From Argopecten irradians (taxonomy: Eukaryota; Mollusca; Bivalvia; Pectinida; Pectinidae), in assembly GCF_041381155.1 (NCBI RefSeq), contig NC_091136.1:46428284-46492283 (forward strand): DNA of 64,000 nt, in the 5' to 3' direction. Position 1 is the first letter of the stretch, and each line of letters starts with the position of its first letter. Of this stretch, positions 34,511-44,351 are shown piece by piece. Below the pieces are notes generated by a model. The model saw only the letters and a list, made by a program, of their open reading frames with translations. It did no database searches and was not told where the DNA came from. Both the position numbers and the translations under genes were made by a program.

Positions 34511-35226
34511 CGTACATCATCATGGCTACTGATCTAATTAACGCACATCATCATGGCTACTAATCTAATTAACACACATCATCATGGCTACTAATCTAAT
34601 TAACGCACACCATCATGGCTACTAATCTAATTAACGCACATCATCATGGCTACTAATCTAATTAACACACATCATCATGGGTACTAATCTAATTAACGCA
34701 CATCATCATGGCTACTAATCTAATTAACGCACATCATCATGGCTACTGATCTAATTAACGCACATCATCATGGCTACTAATCTAATTAACGCACATCATC
34801 ATGGCTACTGATCTAATATTAACGCACATCATCATGGCTACTGATCTAATTAACACACATCATCATGGCTACTAATCTAATTAACGCACATCATCATGGC
34901 TACTGATCTAATTAACGCACATCATCATGGCTACTGATCTAATTAACGCACATCATCATGGCTACTAATCTAATTAACGCACATCATCATGGCTACTAAT
35001 CTAATTAACGCACATCATCATGGCTACTGATCTAATTAACGCACATCATCATGGCTACTAATCTAATTAACGCACATCATCATGGCTACTGATCTAATTA
35101 ACGCACATCATCATGGCTACTAATCTAATTAACGCACATCATCATGGCTACTAATCTAATTAACGCACATCATCATGGCTACTAATCTAATTAACGGCAC
35201 ATCATCATGGCTACTAATCTAATCAA
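34511..35226. repeat. 31-bp minisatellite, about 23 copies
   Basis: The unit is close to ACGCACATCATCATGGCTAC plus TAATCTAATTA. Copies differ mainly by CTAATC/CTGATC and ACG/ACA; one copy carries a small insertion near 34817. Confidence 0.92.
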
Positions 35227-35297
35227 CCAACCATCCAGTTGGCCTCTTGCAACAATGCAACAACAACCCCTCCCAGTTTGTTCTCACGGTACCAAAG

Positions 35298-35606
35298 ATA
35301 CGATTTAGTATTTTTCTTCAGTTACAAAGGTTACTTACTTTACACCATTACCACCATTGGAAAGTTTGAGCTTCTAATTTTACTTCAAATTAAAATTACT
35401 AAATATAATTAATTGTATCTCCCAAAAAAATCCGTGGCACTATATCCTACATATGTATATGGAATGAAGTACTGATTGCTCATGCACCAAAAGCAAGATA
35501 TTATATATTATTTTTCGTGTTAATTAGACATATATATATACACGATTAAACACCAATTCAAGTGATGAATATCATTTATGCTCTGTCGGCGGTGGAGCAT
35601 CTTAAA
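35298..35606. mobile_element. TTAA-bounded MITE, copy 6 (one end missing)
   Basis: Starts inside the family sequence (ACGATTTAGTATTTTTCTTC) and ends at CGGCGGTGGAGCATCTTAA. It lies about 70 bp from the end of the minisatellite. Confidence 0.75.
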
Positions 35607-35609
35607 ATA

Positions 35610-37205
35610 GAAATAGTCATGGAATCTCCAACACATTGACAAGAAAGCTTCTCAATCTTATTAAAAAGGACAATCCTCCATTAGGAAAATAGAAGAAATG
35701 TCTTAACATAACGAATACCAGACAGTTGATCGCACGTAATTTAATGTAATGACTATCAGTTATCCTTACCAAATAGTACGGAAAGTGGGTGTAGTGTTTT
35801 TTGTGATGATTAAGGTACTCCGGATCGAGGAATGAATTATAGAGATTAATGACTATTTCTGTTATAATTTTGGGGAAATACATATGCTCAATTAATTTTT
35901 ATAAGAGATTGTATAAAGCTTACATTCCAACATACAAATCTTTAACCAATTCCAACCGCGTTGTCCAAATGTCCGTGATATAATTCATACGCATTACAGT
36001 TAATGTTTTTGTTTTTTTTTAATTTTATGAAATTAATGATACCTATTAATCGGTAGGGCCCTGTGTCGCGACGTTTCTTTAAACACGACTTCTGGTATCC
36101 AGTCTATGAAATTGAATATTAGTTATGCCTTGAAACAATGAAAAATATTCTAAAAATGTAGCCAAGCTATATGACACATTCTATTTGTGTCCAATGCAGA
36201 GTATGTTCTTGTGTAAATGATGAGTAGTGCATTACTATAGACGGCCGTAGTCTTACAATTCTTTCTAATGTGATTTTATTTTCACATACTTTGTCAACAA
36301 CTACTCTGCACTTGTGTGCGTTTCATTGCCAACTCATGGAAATTCAGATTTCGACATTTCTCGAAAGTCCATCTGCCGTTAAAAATCATGTAACCGAGTC
36401 TGGTTGATCAAAAGGTATCTCTATTAACATGAAATAAATAATGTATATATTTATATTGCATTTCCGCTCGGGTGATATATCAAAGTCCTGTCTTGTTCTT
36501 TATCACACAGGAACATGCTGTATGGTTCACAAATCCCGATAAATATTTTCGAATGATTTATAATTGTAAACCTCATTTATATCTTAACCTATTGTATTTC
36601 CTTTACATTTCAAAATGAACTTTACGCCTTTTTCACAGGCCTGTATGATCCAAAATACAGATCAGTTATGACTCCTGGAGTAATACAGACGTGAACGAAT
36701 GGAGACAACTCAATCTAGATTTGGAAAGGAACTTTTATATAACAATACAACCCGTGTCCTTAGGTCTTGAGAGTAATACTTTCTCCTTCACGATAAAACC
36801 CATTTGAGTTTGCTAATTAACCATTATATAGGGATTATTTGCATGTTCTGTAACAATGCACTTTGTTCGCCAGAGCTCCAAACGACTTAAGCCTAAGTAC
36901 ACCGATCAATCCCAGAGACCCGTAATGCTGACAATCAGTGTTTATATAACGCTTATGTTCTGAACATGTAATGCTTATGTGGAACACATCTCGATGGATT
37001 TGTCCGTCAATGTCGCTTATGTTGAAACCTTTGGTAGATGTCCACTCATATGAAGTATCGAAAACTTGACTGTCGGAGTGATTGCTAACGGTAACATTTT
37101 GGTCCGATACATCTGGACGCCTTTGGCAGACATGTTGACAGGAATCCGTAAGCCTGAGCCAGACTACAAATGTACCTGCCCTTTGACTAACTCATATACA
37201 TTTTG
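35610..37205. other. intergenic interval downstream of GTPase copy A
   Basis: No gene or clear repeat seen. It may contain the 3' UTR of GTPase copy A near its right end. Confidence 0.45.
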
Positions 37206-37210
37206 TAATG

Positions 37211-37399
37211 TCAGGTTATTTGACAGCCACTATCAGGTTTTCTAGAAACATTTGCATATTCTGGCTCTCGTACACAGGAAACAGTCTGTAGAATTTTTTC
37301 CATGGCTAAAGCTACACCGGACATGATGGCGCGGTCGACACCGTATCCGGTCAAGGAACTTGTTTCTGTAAACGGTAATTTCAGGCTGTCGGAAAACTT
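37211..37399 (-). CDS. GTPase copy A exon 7 (G5 and CaaX)
   Basis: This exon encodes KFSDSLKLPFTETSSLTGYG, then [17 protein letters not shown], ending SGCQIT and TGA. SSLTG is the G5 loop position; CQIT is a CaaX box. The acceptor is GTTTTGTAG. Confidence 0.88.
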   Translation of the reverse strand, partial: KFSDSLKLPFTETSSLTGYGVDRAIMSGVALAMEKILQTVSCVREPEYANVSRKPDSGCQIT

Positions 37400-40300
37400 C
37401 TACAAAACATCAACAAAACAAAAATTAGAAAGCATTTGTTTCGGTTTCATCAAAAGGAGGATTCATTCAGCTTTCCCTCAAATCTCAATGTTCTCTTTGG
37501 AAATTCTACAAGATAGGAACCGAATTCGAGTCATATCAGGGAATCTGGTAGGTTACGTTTTAGAAGATGATTATACCAAATATTAGTTACAATTAAAATT
37601 CTACACGGAACGCGTATACGTGTAAATATAACATTATAAACCGGTGAATATCGGTTGTTTTGTGCTTCAAAAACTCTTCAAGACGACATTAAATTGACAT
37701 TATCGAATTTTCTTTAATCTTATATTTACGTTACATAGAATTGTTTCAATGTTTCATTTACAAAAAGATATAATATAGCTTAATTCATTTTCAAAGCGTA
37801 CATTGCTACCAGTGACGATATAATGGCCGTTCGTATGTTCTACATTTGCCGAAACAGTCGAACAAAAACTCAAACAGATTATTATTCACCTTAGCTGTGA
37901 CGTAATCAACCTGCCGGCCCGGGAGGTCACACTTAGTTCCCACGATTATCACTGGGAGGTCACATGATCCATTTTCTTCAACATTCTTAAGCCAGATTTT
38001 TTCAATGTTTTCAAAACTGGACTACAAAACACACAAACATTAAACTTTGAGTCAGACTATATCCAACAGTTTACAAATCGCCTTCGTTCATATGTTTTGT
38101 GAGTTTATTTTTCCCATGAGAGGGAACTAAATACACTGTATATGGCAGACAGAATTATGTCAACTTCAAAAAATCATACTCAAGGATATATTTGAATGTC
38201 TTCCAACAATGTAGAAACATCCTACTTTCGAGATTTTTGCAGAGGAATCATAAATATACAACTCAGTATGTTATAGATAATAGATAATGGTAACCAACAA
38301 ACAATTATTTTTCACTGAAAGTCCTTTCCAAAGTATCCATCTTTGCATTTGCATATTACAAAGGCATTTTCCTTTAGCTTCCAGATAGGTATCGATTGTG
38401 ACGTCATTTCCTTGTGAACAAAACAAGAACAAGAGGCCCAGAGGGCCTGTATCGCTCACCTGGTTTGTAATGCCAAGTAATGTTCTGAATATAGGTTCAT
38501 TGTATCTTTTCTGAAGGAATTTTAATATTAACCTCTAAATCCCCTATTGGGCCCCACCCCTCCTGCCCCAGGGGGTCAGAGCCAAAGTCCTATTCTCCTT
38601 CCCCCAAGGATGTTTGTGGCCAAATTTGGTTACAATCCATGCAGAACTCTAGGACAAGTAGCGATTTATATGATTTACCTCTATTTCCCCTATTGGGCCC
38701 CACCCGTCCTGCCCCCCCGGGGGGGGGGGGGGGGGGGGGGGGCAGAGGCAAAATTTATACAAGTGCTGTTCCCCTTCCAAAAAGGATGTTTGTGGCCAAA
38801 TTTGGTTACATTCCATGCAAAACTCTATGACTAGTAGCGATTTAAAGGATTTACCTCTATTGGGCCCCACCTCTCCTGCCCCAAGGGTGTCAGAGCAAAA
38901 ATTTATACAAGTTCTGTTCCCTTTCCCCCAAGGATGTTTGTGGCAAAATTTGGTTACAATACGTGCAGAACTCTATGACTAGTAGCGATTTAAAGGATTT
39001 ACCTCTATTTCCCCTATTTGGCCCCGCCCCTCCTGCCCCCGAGGGGTCAGAGCAAAAATTTATACAGGTTCTATTCCCCTTCCCCAAAGGATGTTTCTGG
39101 CCAAATTTGGTTACAATCCATGCAGAACTCTAAGACTAGTAGCGATTTATAGGATTTACCTCTATTTCCCCTATTGGGCTCCACCCCTCCTGCCTCCGGG
39201 GGGTCAGAGCCAAAATTTATACAAGTTCTGTTCCCCTTCCCCTAAGGATGTTTCTGGCCAAATTTGGTTACAATCCATGTAGAACTCTATGACTAGTAGT
39301 GATTTAAAGGATTTACCTATATTTCCCCTTTTTGGCCCCGCCCCTCCTGCCTCTGGGGGACCAGAGCCAAAATTTATACAAGTTCTGTTCCCCCTCCCCC
39401 AAGGATGTTTGTGGCTAATTTTGGTTACAATCCATGCAGAACTCTAGGACAAGTAGCGATTTAAAGAATTTACCTCTATTTCCCCTATTGGGCCCCGCCC
39501 CTCCTGCCCCCGGGGGGTCAGAGCCAAAATTTATACAAGTTCAGTTCCCCCTCCCCCAAGGATGCTTGTGGCCAAATTTGGTTACAATCCATGCAGAACT
39601 CTATGACTAGTAGCGATTTAAAGGAAATGTTGACGGACGGACGGACGACGGACGGACGGACGGACGACGGACCACGGACGCCGCGCCATAACATAAGCTC
39701 ACCGGCCCTTCGGGCCAGGTGAGCTAAAAATATGACATTACACTCATAACATCATGACGTGACAATCAGTACCTACCCGCGTTTTAAATCCCTTGTATAA
39801 GTATTACTACTGTGCTACAAATAGTGCAAGAGAAGCTGTTAGACTTCTTTGCATTAAGACTTTTTGATCATTATGATATTAATCATAGTTCTCACCCTAT
39901 TTGTGACGTCATACACGATGATGACGCAATGACAATGTCGGTAGGCTGATAAGACAGGCCCCCGGAACCTCTCGCCTCCCATGGCCTCCCACTACAACAA
40001 ATGTACAAAATCAGAATTCAATCATCATCCAATCTCTCCCAAGATTCATTGCGCCACCTTACACAGGGACCGCAATGAACTCTGGGATATATTGCTAATC
40101 AATACACGATAATTAGAATACGAAGTTATCGTATTAATACACGAAAAGCTTACCACATTTATTTAAGAACCACATGAGTATAGCGACCACAAGTCAATTA
40201 TCTGGTGTGAATTTAGACAGAGCTGGGACATGAACAAAGGCATCGAGAACCTCAACATATTCTATGTGATCTACTGGTACACAAGCATTGTCAGAATTAT

Positions 40301-42397
40301 TATGTCGAATTTAACAACAGCTGGGTTTTTTCTCTCGCCAATACATGTAAATTGGGATATAAGGCTTTCCTTTTCTGATTGTAAATATCGGCTTATATCA
40401 CTTGTGAAGAGATAGCAGCGATTTGTTTGCTATATTAAATACGTTTTTAAGTAAATAATGAAAATAAATACAATACCAGTCTTAATTTGACCTCTGAATT
40501 GTCCATCCATAACGTTTTCACATACTGCAACATAATCAGTGTCAACATATTATCAGTGCAATGTACATGGATTGGCTGTATCAAGAATTTTGTTATAGCA
40601 AAATAGTATAGTATAGTACAGCTTTCATTTGTCTTAGAATTAAAACATAGTAGGTATAAGTGTGCTATAGGGAAACAAGTTGATATCGAATAAATACAGA
40701 AATAAGAAGTAAATGTAATTTTGAAAACGTCTTACAATTTTACTTACAAAACTACATCCAGTCCAATAGTGCGGATTGTCAAAGACGCCATCCTAAAACA
40801 CAAATATCAACGTTAAATGTCAAAATGCTTTAAATCTGAAAATTCATTATAACAAGCATCATACAACACTGACAGAGACTATTGATATTCCCAGCGATTA
40901 TATGTTAGCCAAATGCTACAGAAAATAAATGTTTCAATAATTAAGTTTGAAAATATTCTCTAGGTGTGTTCAAACAAATAGTGTGTTTTGTTATGCTGAG
41001 TGTTCTTGTCTTATGAGGATTGAGTGGTTCCTTGTTTGTTTGTGCCAGTATAAAAGACAATGGACAAAGTTTCACGTACGTCAGGTCACAGGAAACATAA
41101 AATTACACAACGACCCATGGATAATCTACATCTTTTGTTGTTGCAGATGTATTATTTAAACATTGGGTGGTATTAATTAGATTGTATTACCACAAATCGT
41201 CCAATGATGCTCGTCTTGCCAGCGTTGTAATCTCCCATCAACATCAGGTCTACAATGACACGCCCGTCTCTGTTAAATAACCAGGATTTGGTAAGACTTG
41301 TAAAATACAATATTATTGTTGCTGAATGACAGGCATGCTTTTTAGTGCATCTAGCGTTGATGTACATATGTAAGTGCTATGCAGATTAGCATAATTTGTA
41401 AAATTAAGAAAAAATAAGACAAATGAAACAGCTATTTAGCATTATTTTCTATTATTTTCTACACAAAAGCATACGTATAAGATATGTACAATATTTGCAA
41501 TAGTTAAACTTACGAAACATAAGGAAATTATGATAAGTTCAGTATTTAGGGAAAGGTTTATCTAATGTACAAAACATGCATGTGTTGTAAATGTGTAGTT
41601 GGTGTTTCTATATACACTGAAGGACCAATGACATATTTGCCTATAAGGCAGACTCGACCAATATAATGGTGTACCTGTCGTAATACTCTTATACAATGTA
41701 CACCAAATAAAGGGTTTTATCACCATATACCAGACAGGCCTGTTATAATGGCTGAGGCATTGTTGAAGGTTTCCTGTACAGTTGATTATTTTCTTTGTTG
41801 ATATTTGTAGTCTATTTTCCATTCATGTGCCATGTCTCTTACTATCTTCTTTAGTAAGTTTACTACTTTTTTATTTAATGAATACAAAGCCTGGACCATA
41901 CAACAAAATAAATAACATAGTACAATGTCGATATACATATATATTGTCGAATCACACATTGTATGTATGTCGAGATTCACCAAAAATATCGAAATGCACA
42001 TTTGTACGGTACTGTACGGAAACGTATATGGACCTCTACTTCTTGTGTTAAATGTCATTTTTTCGACATAACGTACATAAGTTATGTTTCCGTAATACTG
42101 AGATGTACATATATTATCCAATATCTCAATATGTCAATATTATGAAAAACAATGTTTAGTTCATTAATAAATATCGATGTAAACATGTACACAATATGTT
42201 AAGTTGATGTATAGAATGTGAAATTAAAACTTGACATAGTCTGTCGTGTATACATTACATACGGATGACAATGATACTGTGTTACCTGTTTAATCACAGG
42301 CCACACCACACCTGTACAAACGGATTACAATGACCTACCTGATATGGACCGTGTTGTGAGGTTGATGGCGACCAACATTTCGTCTGCTGTCGTTCAT
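37211..42397 (-). CDS. divergent small GTPase, copy A (7 exons, altered switches)
   Basis: Seven GT-AG exons give an open 648-nt frame (215 aa) of a Rab/Ras-like GTPase: 42339-42397, 41191-41269, 40748-40792, 40477-40524, 39896-39991, 37890-38021 and 37211-37399. The P-loop is intact (GDYNAGKTS, 32-40), G4 is TKCD (138-141), G5 is SSLTG, and the last four residues CQIT are a CaaX prenylation box. Switch II reads WEAMGG where the neighbour has WDTAGG, so the DxxG aspartate is missing. Switch I reads PHYWTGCSF where the neighbour has VPYTIGADF. Every intron position matches copy B, so the two arose by tandem duplication. It may bind nucleotide without normal switching, or be an early pseudogene with intact splicing. 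The family is clear; the exact subfamily and expression are unknown. Confidence 0.82.
37890..38021 (-). CDS. GTPase copy A exon 6 (G4)
   Basis: This exon encodes [18 protein letters not shown]... then [24 protein letters not shown] replaces the usual NKxD guanine-specificity motif. 38 of 44 residues match copy B. Confidence 0.88.
38428..39730 (+). mobile_element. tandem-repeat element family II, copy 3
   Basis: Starts AACAAGAGGCCCAGAGGGCC, has about seven 157-bp-type units (some deleted), a long GACGGACGGACG tract and the ending GGCCC-TTC-GGGCC then AGGTGAGCTAAAAA. It lies in the intron between exons 5 and 6 of GTPase copy A. Confidence 0.87.
38714..38742. repeat. C/G homopolymer
   Basis: A short C run followed by about 24 consecutive G where other units have CCCCCGGGGGG. 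Either a replication slip or a sequencing/assembly length error. Confidence 0.8.
39896..39991 (-). CDS. GTPase copy A exon 5 (altered switch II)
   Basis: This exon encodes WEAMGGERFRGPV and [19 protein letters not shown] replaces WDTAGG: the Asp that senses the gamma-phosphate and Mg2+ is Glu, and the Thr-Ala pair is changed. The strand VIIVYDVT is identical to copy B. Confidence 0.82.
40477..40524 (-). CDS. GTPase copy A exon 4
   Basis: This exon encodes YVKTLWMDNSEVKLRL, the interswitch hairpin (Rab-type 'DG..V.L.L' strand). Nine of 16 residues match copy B. Confidence 0.78.
40748..40792 (-). CDS. GTPase copy A exon 3 (altered switch I)
   Basis: This exon encodes DGVFDNPHYWTGCSF, one residue shorter than copy B's [16 protein letters not shown]. 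The shared nonamer ACTATTGGA is read as T-I-G in B but in another frame in A. Splice sites are TTTTAG and TTT/GTAAGT. Confidence 0.72.
41191..41269 (-). CDS. GTPase copy A exon 2 (P-loop)
   Basis: This exon encodes [20 protein letters not shown] then [15 protein letters not shown] is the G1 nucleotide-binding loop. It ends in phase 0 at GTG/GTAATAC. Confidence 0.85.
42339..42397 (-). CDS. GTPase copy A exon 1
   Basis: This exon encodes MNDSRRNVGRHQPHNTVHI plus two bases (AG). It was chosen because HQPxN aligns with HQPYN in copy B exon 1 and the phase (2) is the same. Donor AG/GTAGGT. Confidence 0.7.
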
Positions 42398-42399
42398 AA

Positions 42400-44160
42400 C
42401 TCCTTCTTGTATCCGGGGAATCCCAGGGAATTAAACCCAAATCATAATTAACCTATGGAATATAGATATAGTCCTATCTACTTTCGGTTACCGTGTATGA
42501 AGTATAACAGCCTCGTGAAGGGAAATGGGCGGGAGCTTATCTTTCAATGAAGGCTTCCGGTCATGAGGTCTTTACATCGCCTATAACGGAGACTCTAGCT
42601 ACTGTAGACGTGGAGACGTATGATTTACTGGGCAGATGTGACATTAGCTATCGATAAATAATGATATGTAACAGTTGTGTATAAACCATGCTGTAAACAA
42701 GCCTATATGACTGCTGTAGTCTTTGGCAGCATATGAATACTGTCCCCACGGATTTAATTAGAATGTGAACATAGACAATATTGGCACAGAAAATATAGGT
42801 ATTGCTATCATTTTTATTACAATTACACTCGAATTACATTAATACGTGTATAATTGTTTTCAGATCTCTAGTCAAACGCGCGGATTCGTTACCGATTACA
42901 AACATTTTTTTTCACATCCTGACGAATTGAAATAAAGCGATATCAACGCTTTTGTTATTGTACTTGAAAATTATTGTCGCTGGTTTTATTTCGTATGAGA
43001 TTTTATGAAACGAGTCTTAGAATGACACTGGCTGTTGGCAGGATGTTAATCATGATTCCAGAAGTATTTTGAATTATTAAGGTTGGGCTCCATGTATAGG
43101 TAGATACGTGTAGTAATTTCATTTGTGTATTGAGCAATGTACGTGGTATACATAATCGTGTATGAAACTCTTTGGTAATGGGTTGGAGACTTACGAGGAA
43201 GTTATCAGAGAAATGTTTTGTAAAATATAGAAAGTAAGAGACACTTGAATGTTTATCTTTTACAGTTTACCGACATGGTATTATTACTGTAAGTTCCATG
43301 CCTGGATACAATATTGACCACACCATCATATCCGGGTAAAGGTATTGAACTCCCAGAGATATTAGCGGAGAGAAGATGATGCGTACTTACATCCGGACAC
43401 TTATAAAATATACTCCAGTCCAATACATAATGGGAAATAAATAAATATCTATTATTTCCTCCTCGTTAGCAAGAATTGTTTGCTGGAAGATACATTATGG
43501 CACTAAATCAGGCAAACAGATTTCGACTATTTAGAATGATATTTATGCCCATCCACACATATCAAGAACAACTCAACAACTACATGAAATTGAAATGGCC
43601 ACCCCAAAAAGGGTGACATTTACATTTATTGTTAATGATCCACCATGTGGATTAAAACAAGAAATAACGATTATCGATGCAAAATCCAAATCACTACAAC
43701 TAACGAATAAGATATGCAGTGGTGGCACGCGTACGACTTTATAATATATACACCTATGCTTATAATGCTTCCAATTCCATGTATCATTTTTACTGAGAAC
43801 GGAAATGTACATGTTTTGTACATAACAATAATTTACCAGCTTATAATCTGGAACATAACAATACTCTGAATACCATTTAATGGTTTTCGAGAACCCCACG
43901 GAGTCTGGTAACATACCATTTTGTACACAACCATTCATCACACCATTATGGATGTGAGCATAGGCTCATCATCAAGTGTCATTATTATAAATTAAGATAA
44001 AGCAATGATCTGCTGCTAAAAAGATAATCAGCCCATGTATTTTCCATTGCATTGTAGCATAATAAAATCTCATAATTCAAATATATTAAAATATCATAAA
44101 CAAATACTTTTCATTGTTTCAAGTATTTATAGATGTATGTACTCCATGACGGTGTACATC
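42400..44160. other. spacer between the two GTPase genes
   Basis: No gene supported. It must contain the promoter of copy A and the 3' UTR of copy B. A 122-codon minus-strand frame at 43573-43941 has no recognisable domain. Confidence 0.45.
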
Positions 44161-44162
44161 AA

Positions 44163-44351
44163 TCAGGAGAGTTGACAGCCTTTGTCTGCCGTCCTATTAG
44201 CGTTGTTACATTCCCTTTCCCACATGTACGAAACGTTTTGCACAAGTTTGTCCATGGCCATAGTTACTCCGGACATGATAGCGCGGTCGACACCGTATCC
44301 GGTCAATGAACTTATCTCCATATATGGTATGTTCAGATTGTTGGCAAATTC
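44163..44351 (-). CDS. GTPase copy B exon 7 (G5 and CaaX)
   Basis: This exon encodes [20 protein letters not shown], then [17 protein letters not shown], ending DKGCQLS and TGA. It is the same length (63 codons with stop) as copy A exon 7. Confidence 0.92.
   Translation of the reverse strand, partial: EFANNLNIPYMEISSLTGYGVDRAIMSGVTMAMDKLVQNVSYMWERECNNANRTADKGCQLS

Noticed and set aside
34511-35226. CRISPR-like array
   Set aside because: The 31-bp units are contiguous without unique spacers and the genome is eukaryotic, so it is a minisatellite.
37302-37586. 94-residue plus-strand frame
   Set aside because: It is antisense to exon 7 of GTPase copy A, whose family motifs are clear on the minus strand.
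40748-40792. Alternative splice of GTPase copy A exon 3 restoring TIGLD
   Set aside because: The frame containing TIGLD would need a one-base shift at both ends, and no AG or GT sites in the right phase were found next to the exon.
43573-43941. 122-residue minus-strand frame between the GTPase genes
   Set aside because: No domain, no relation to either GTPase copy and composition like intergenic DNA.
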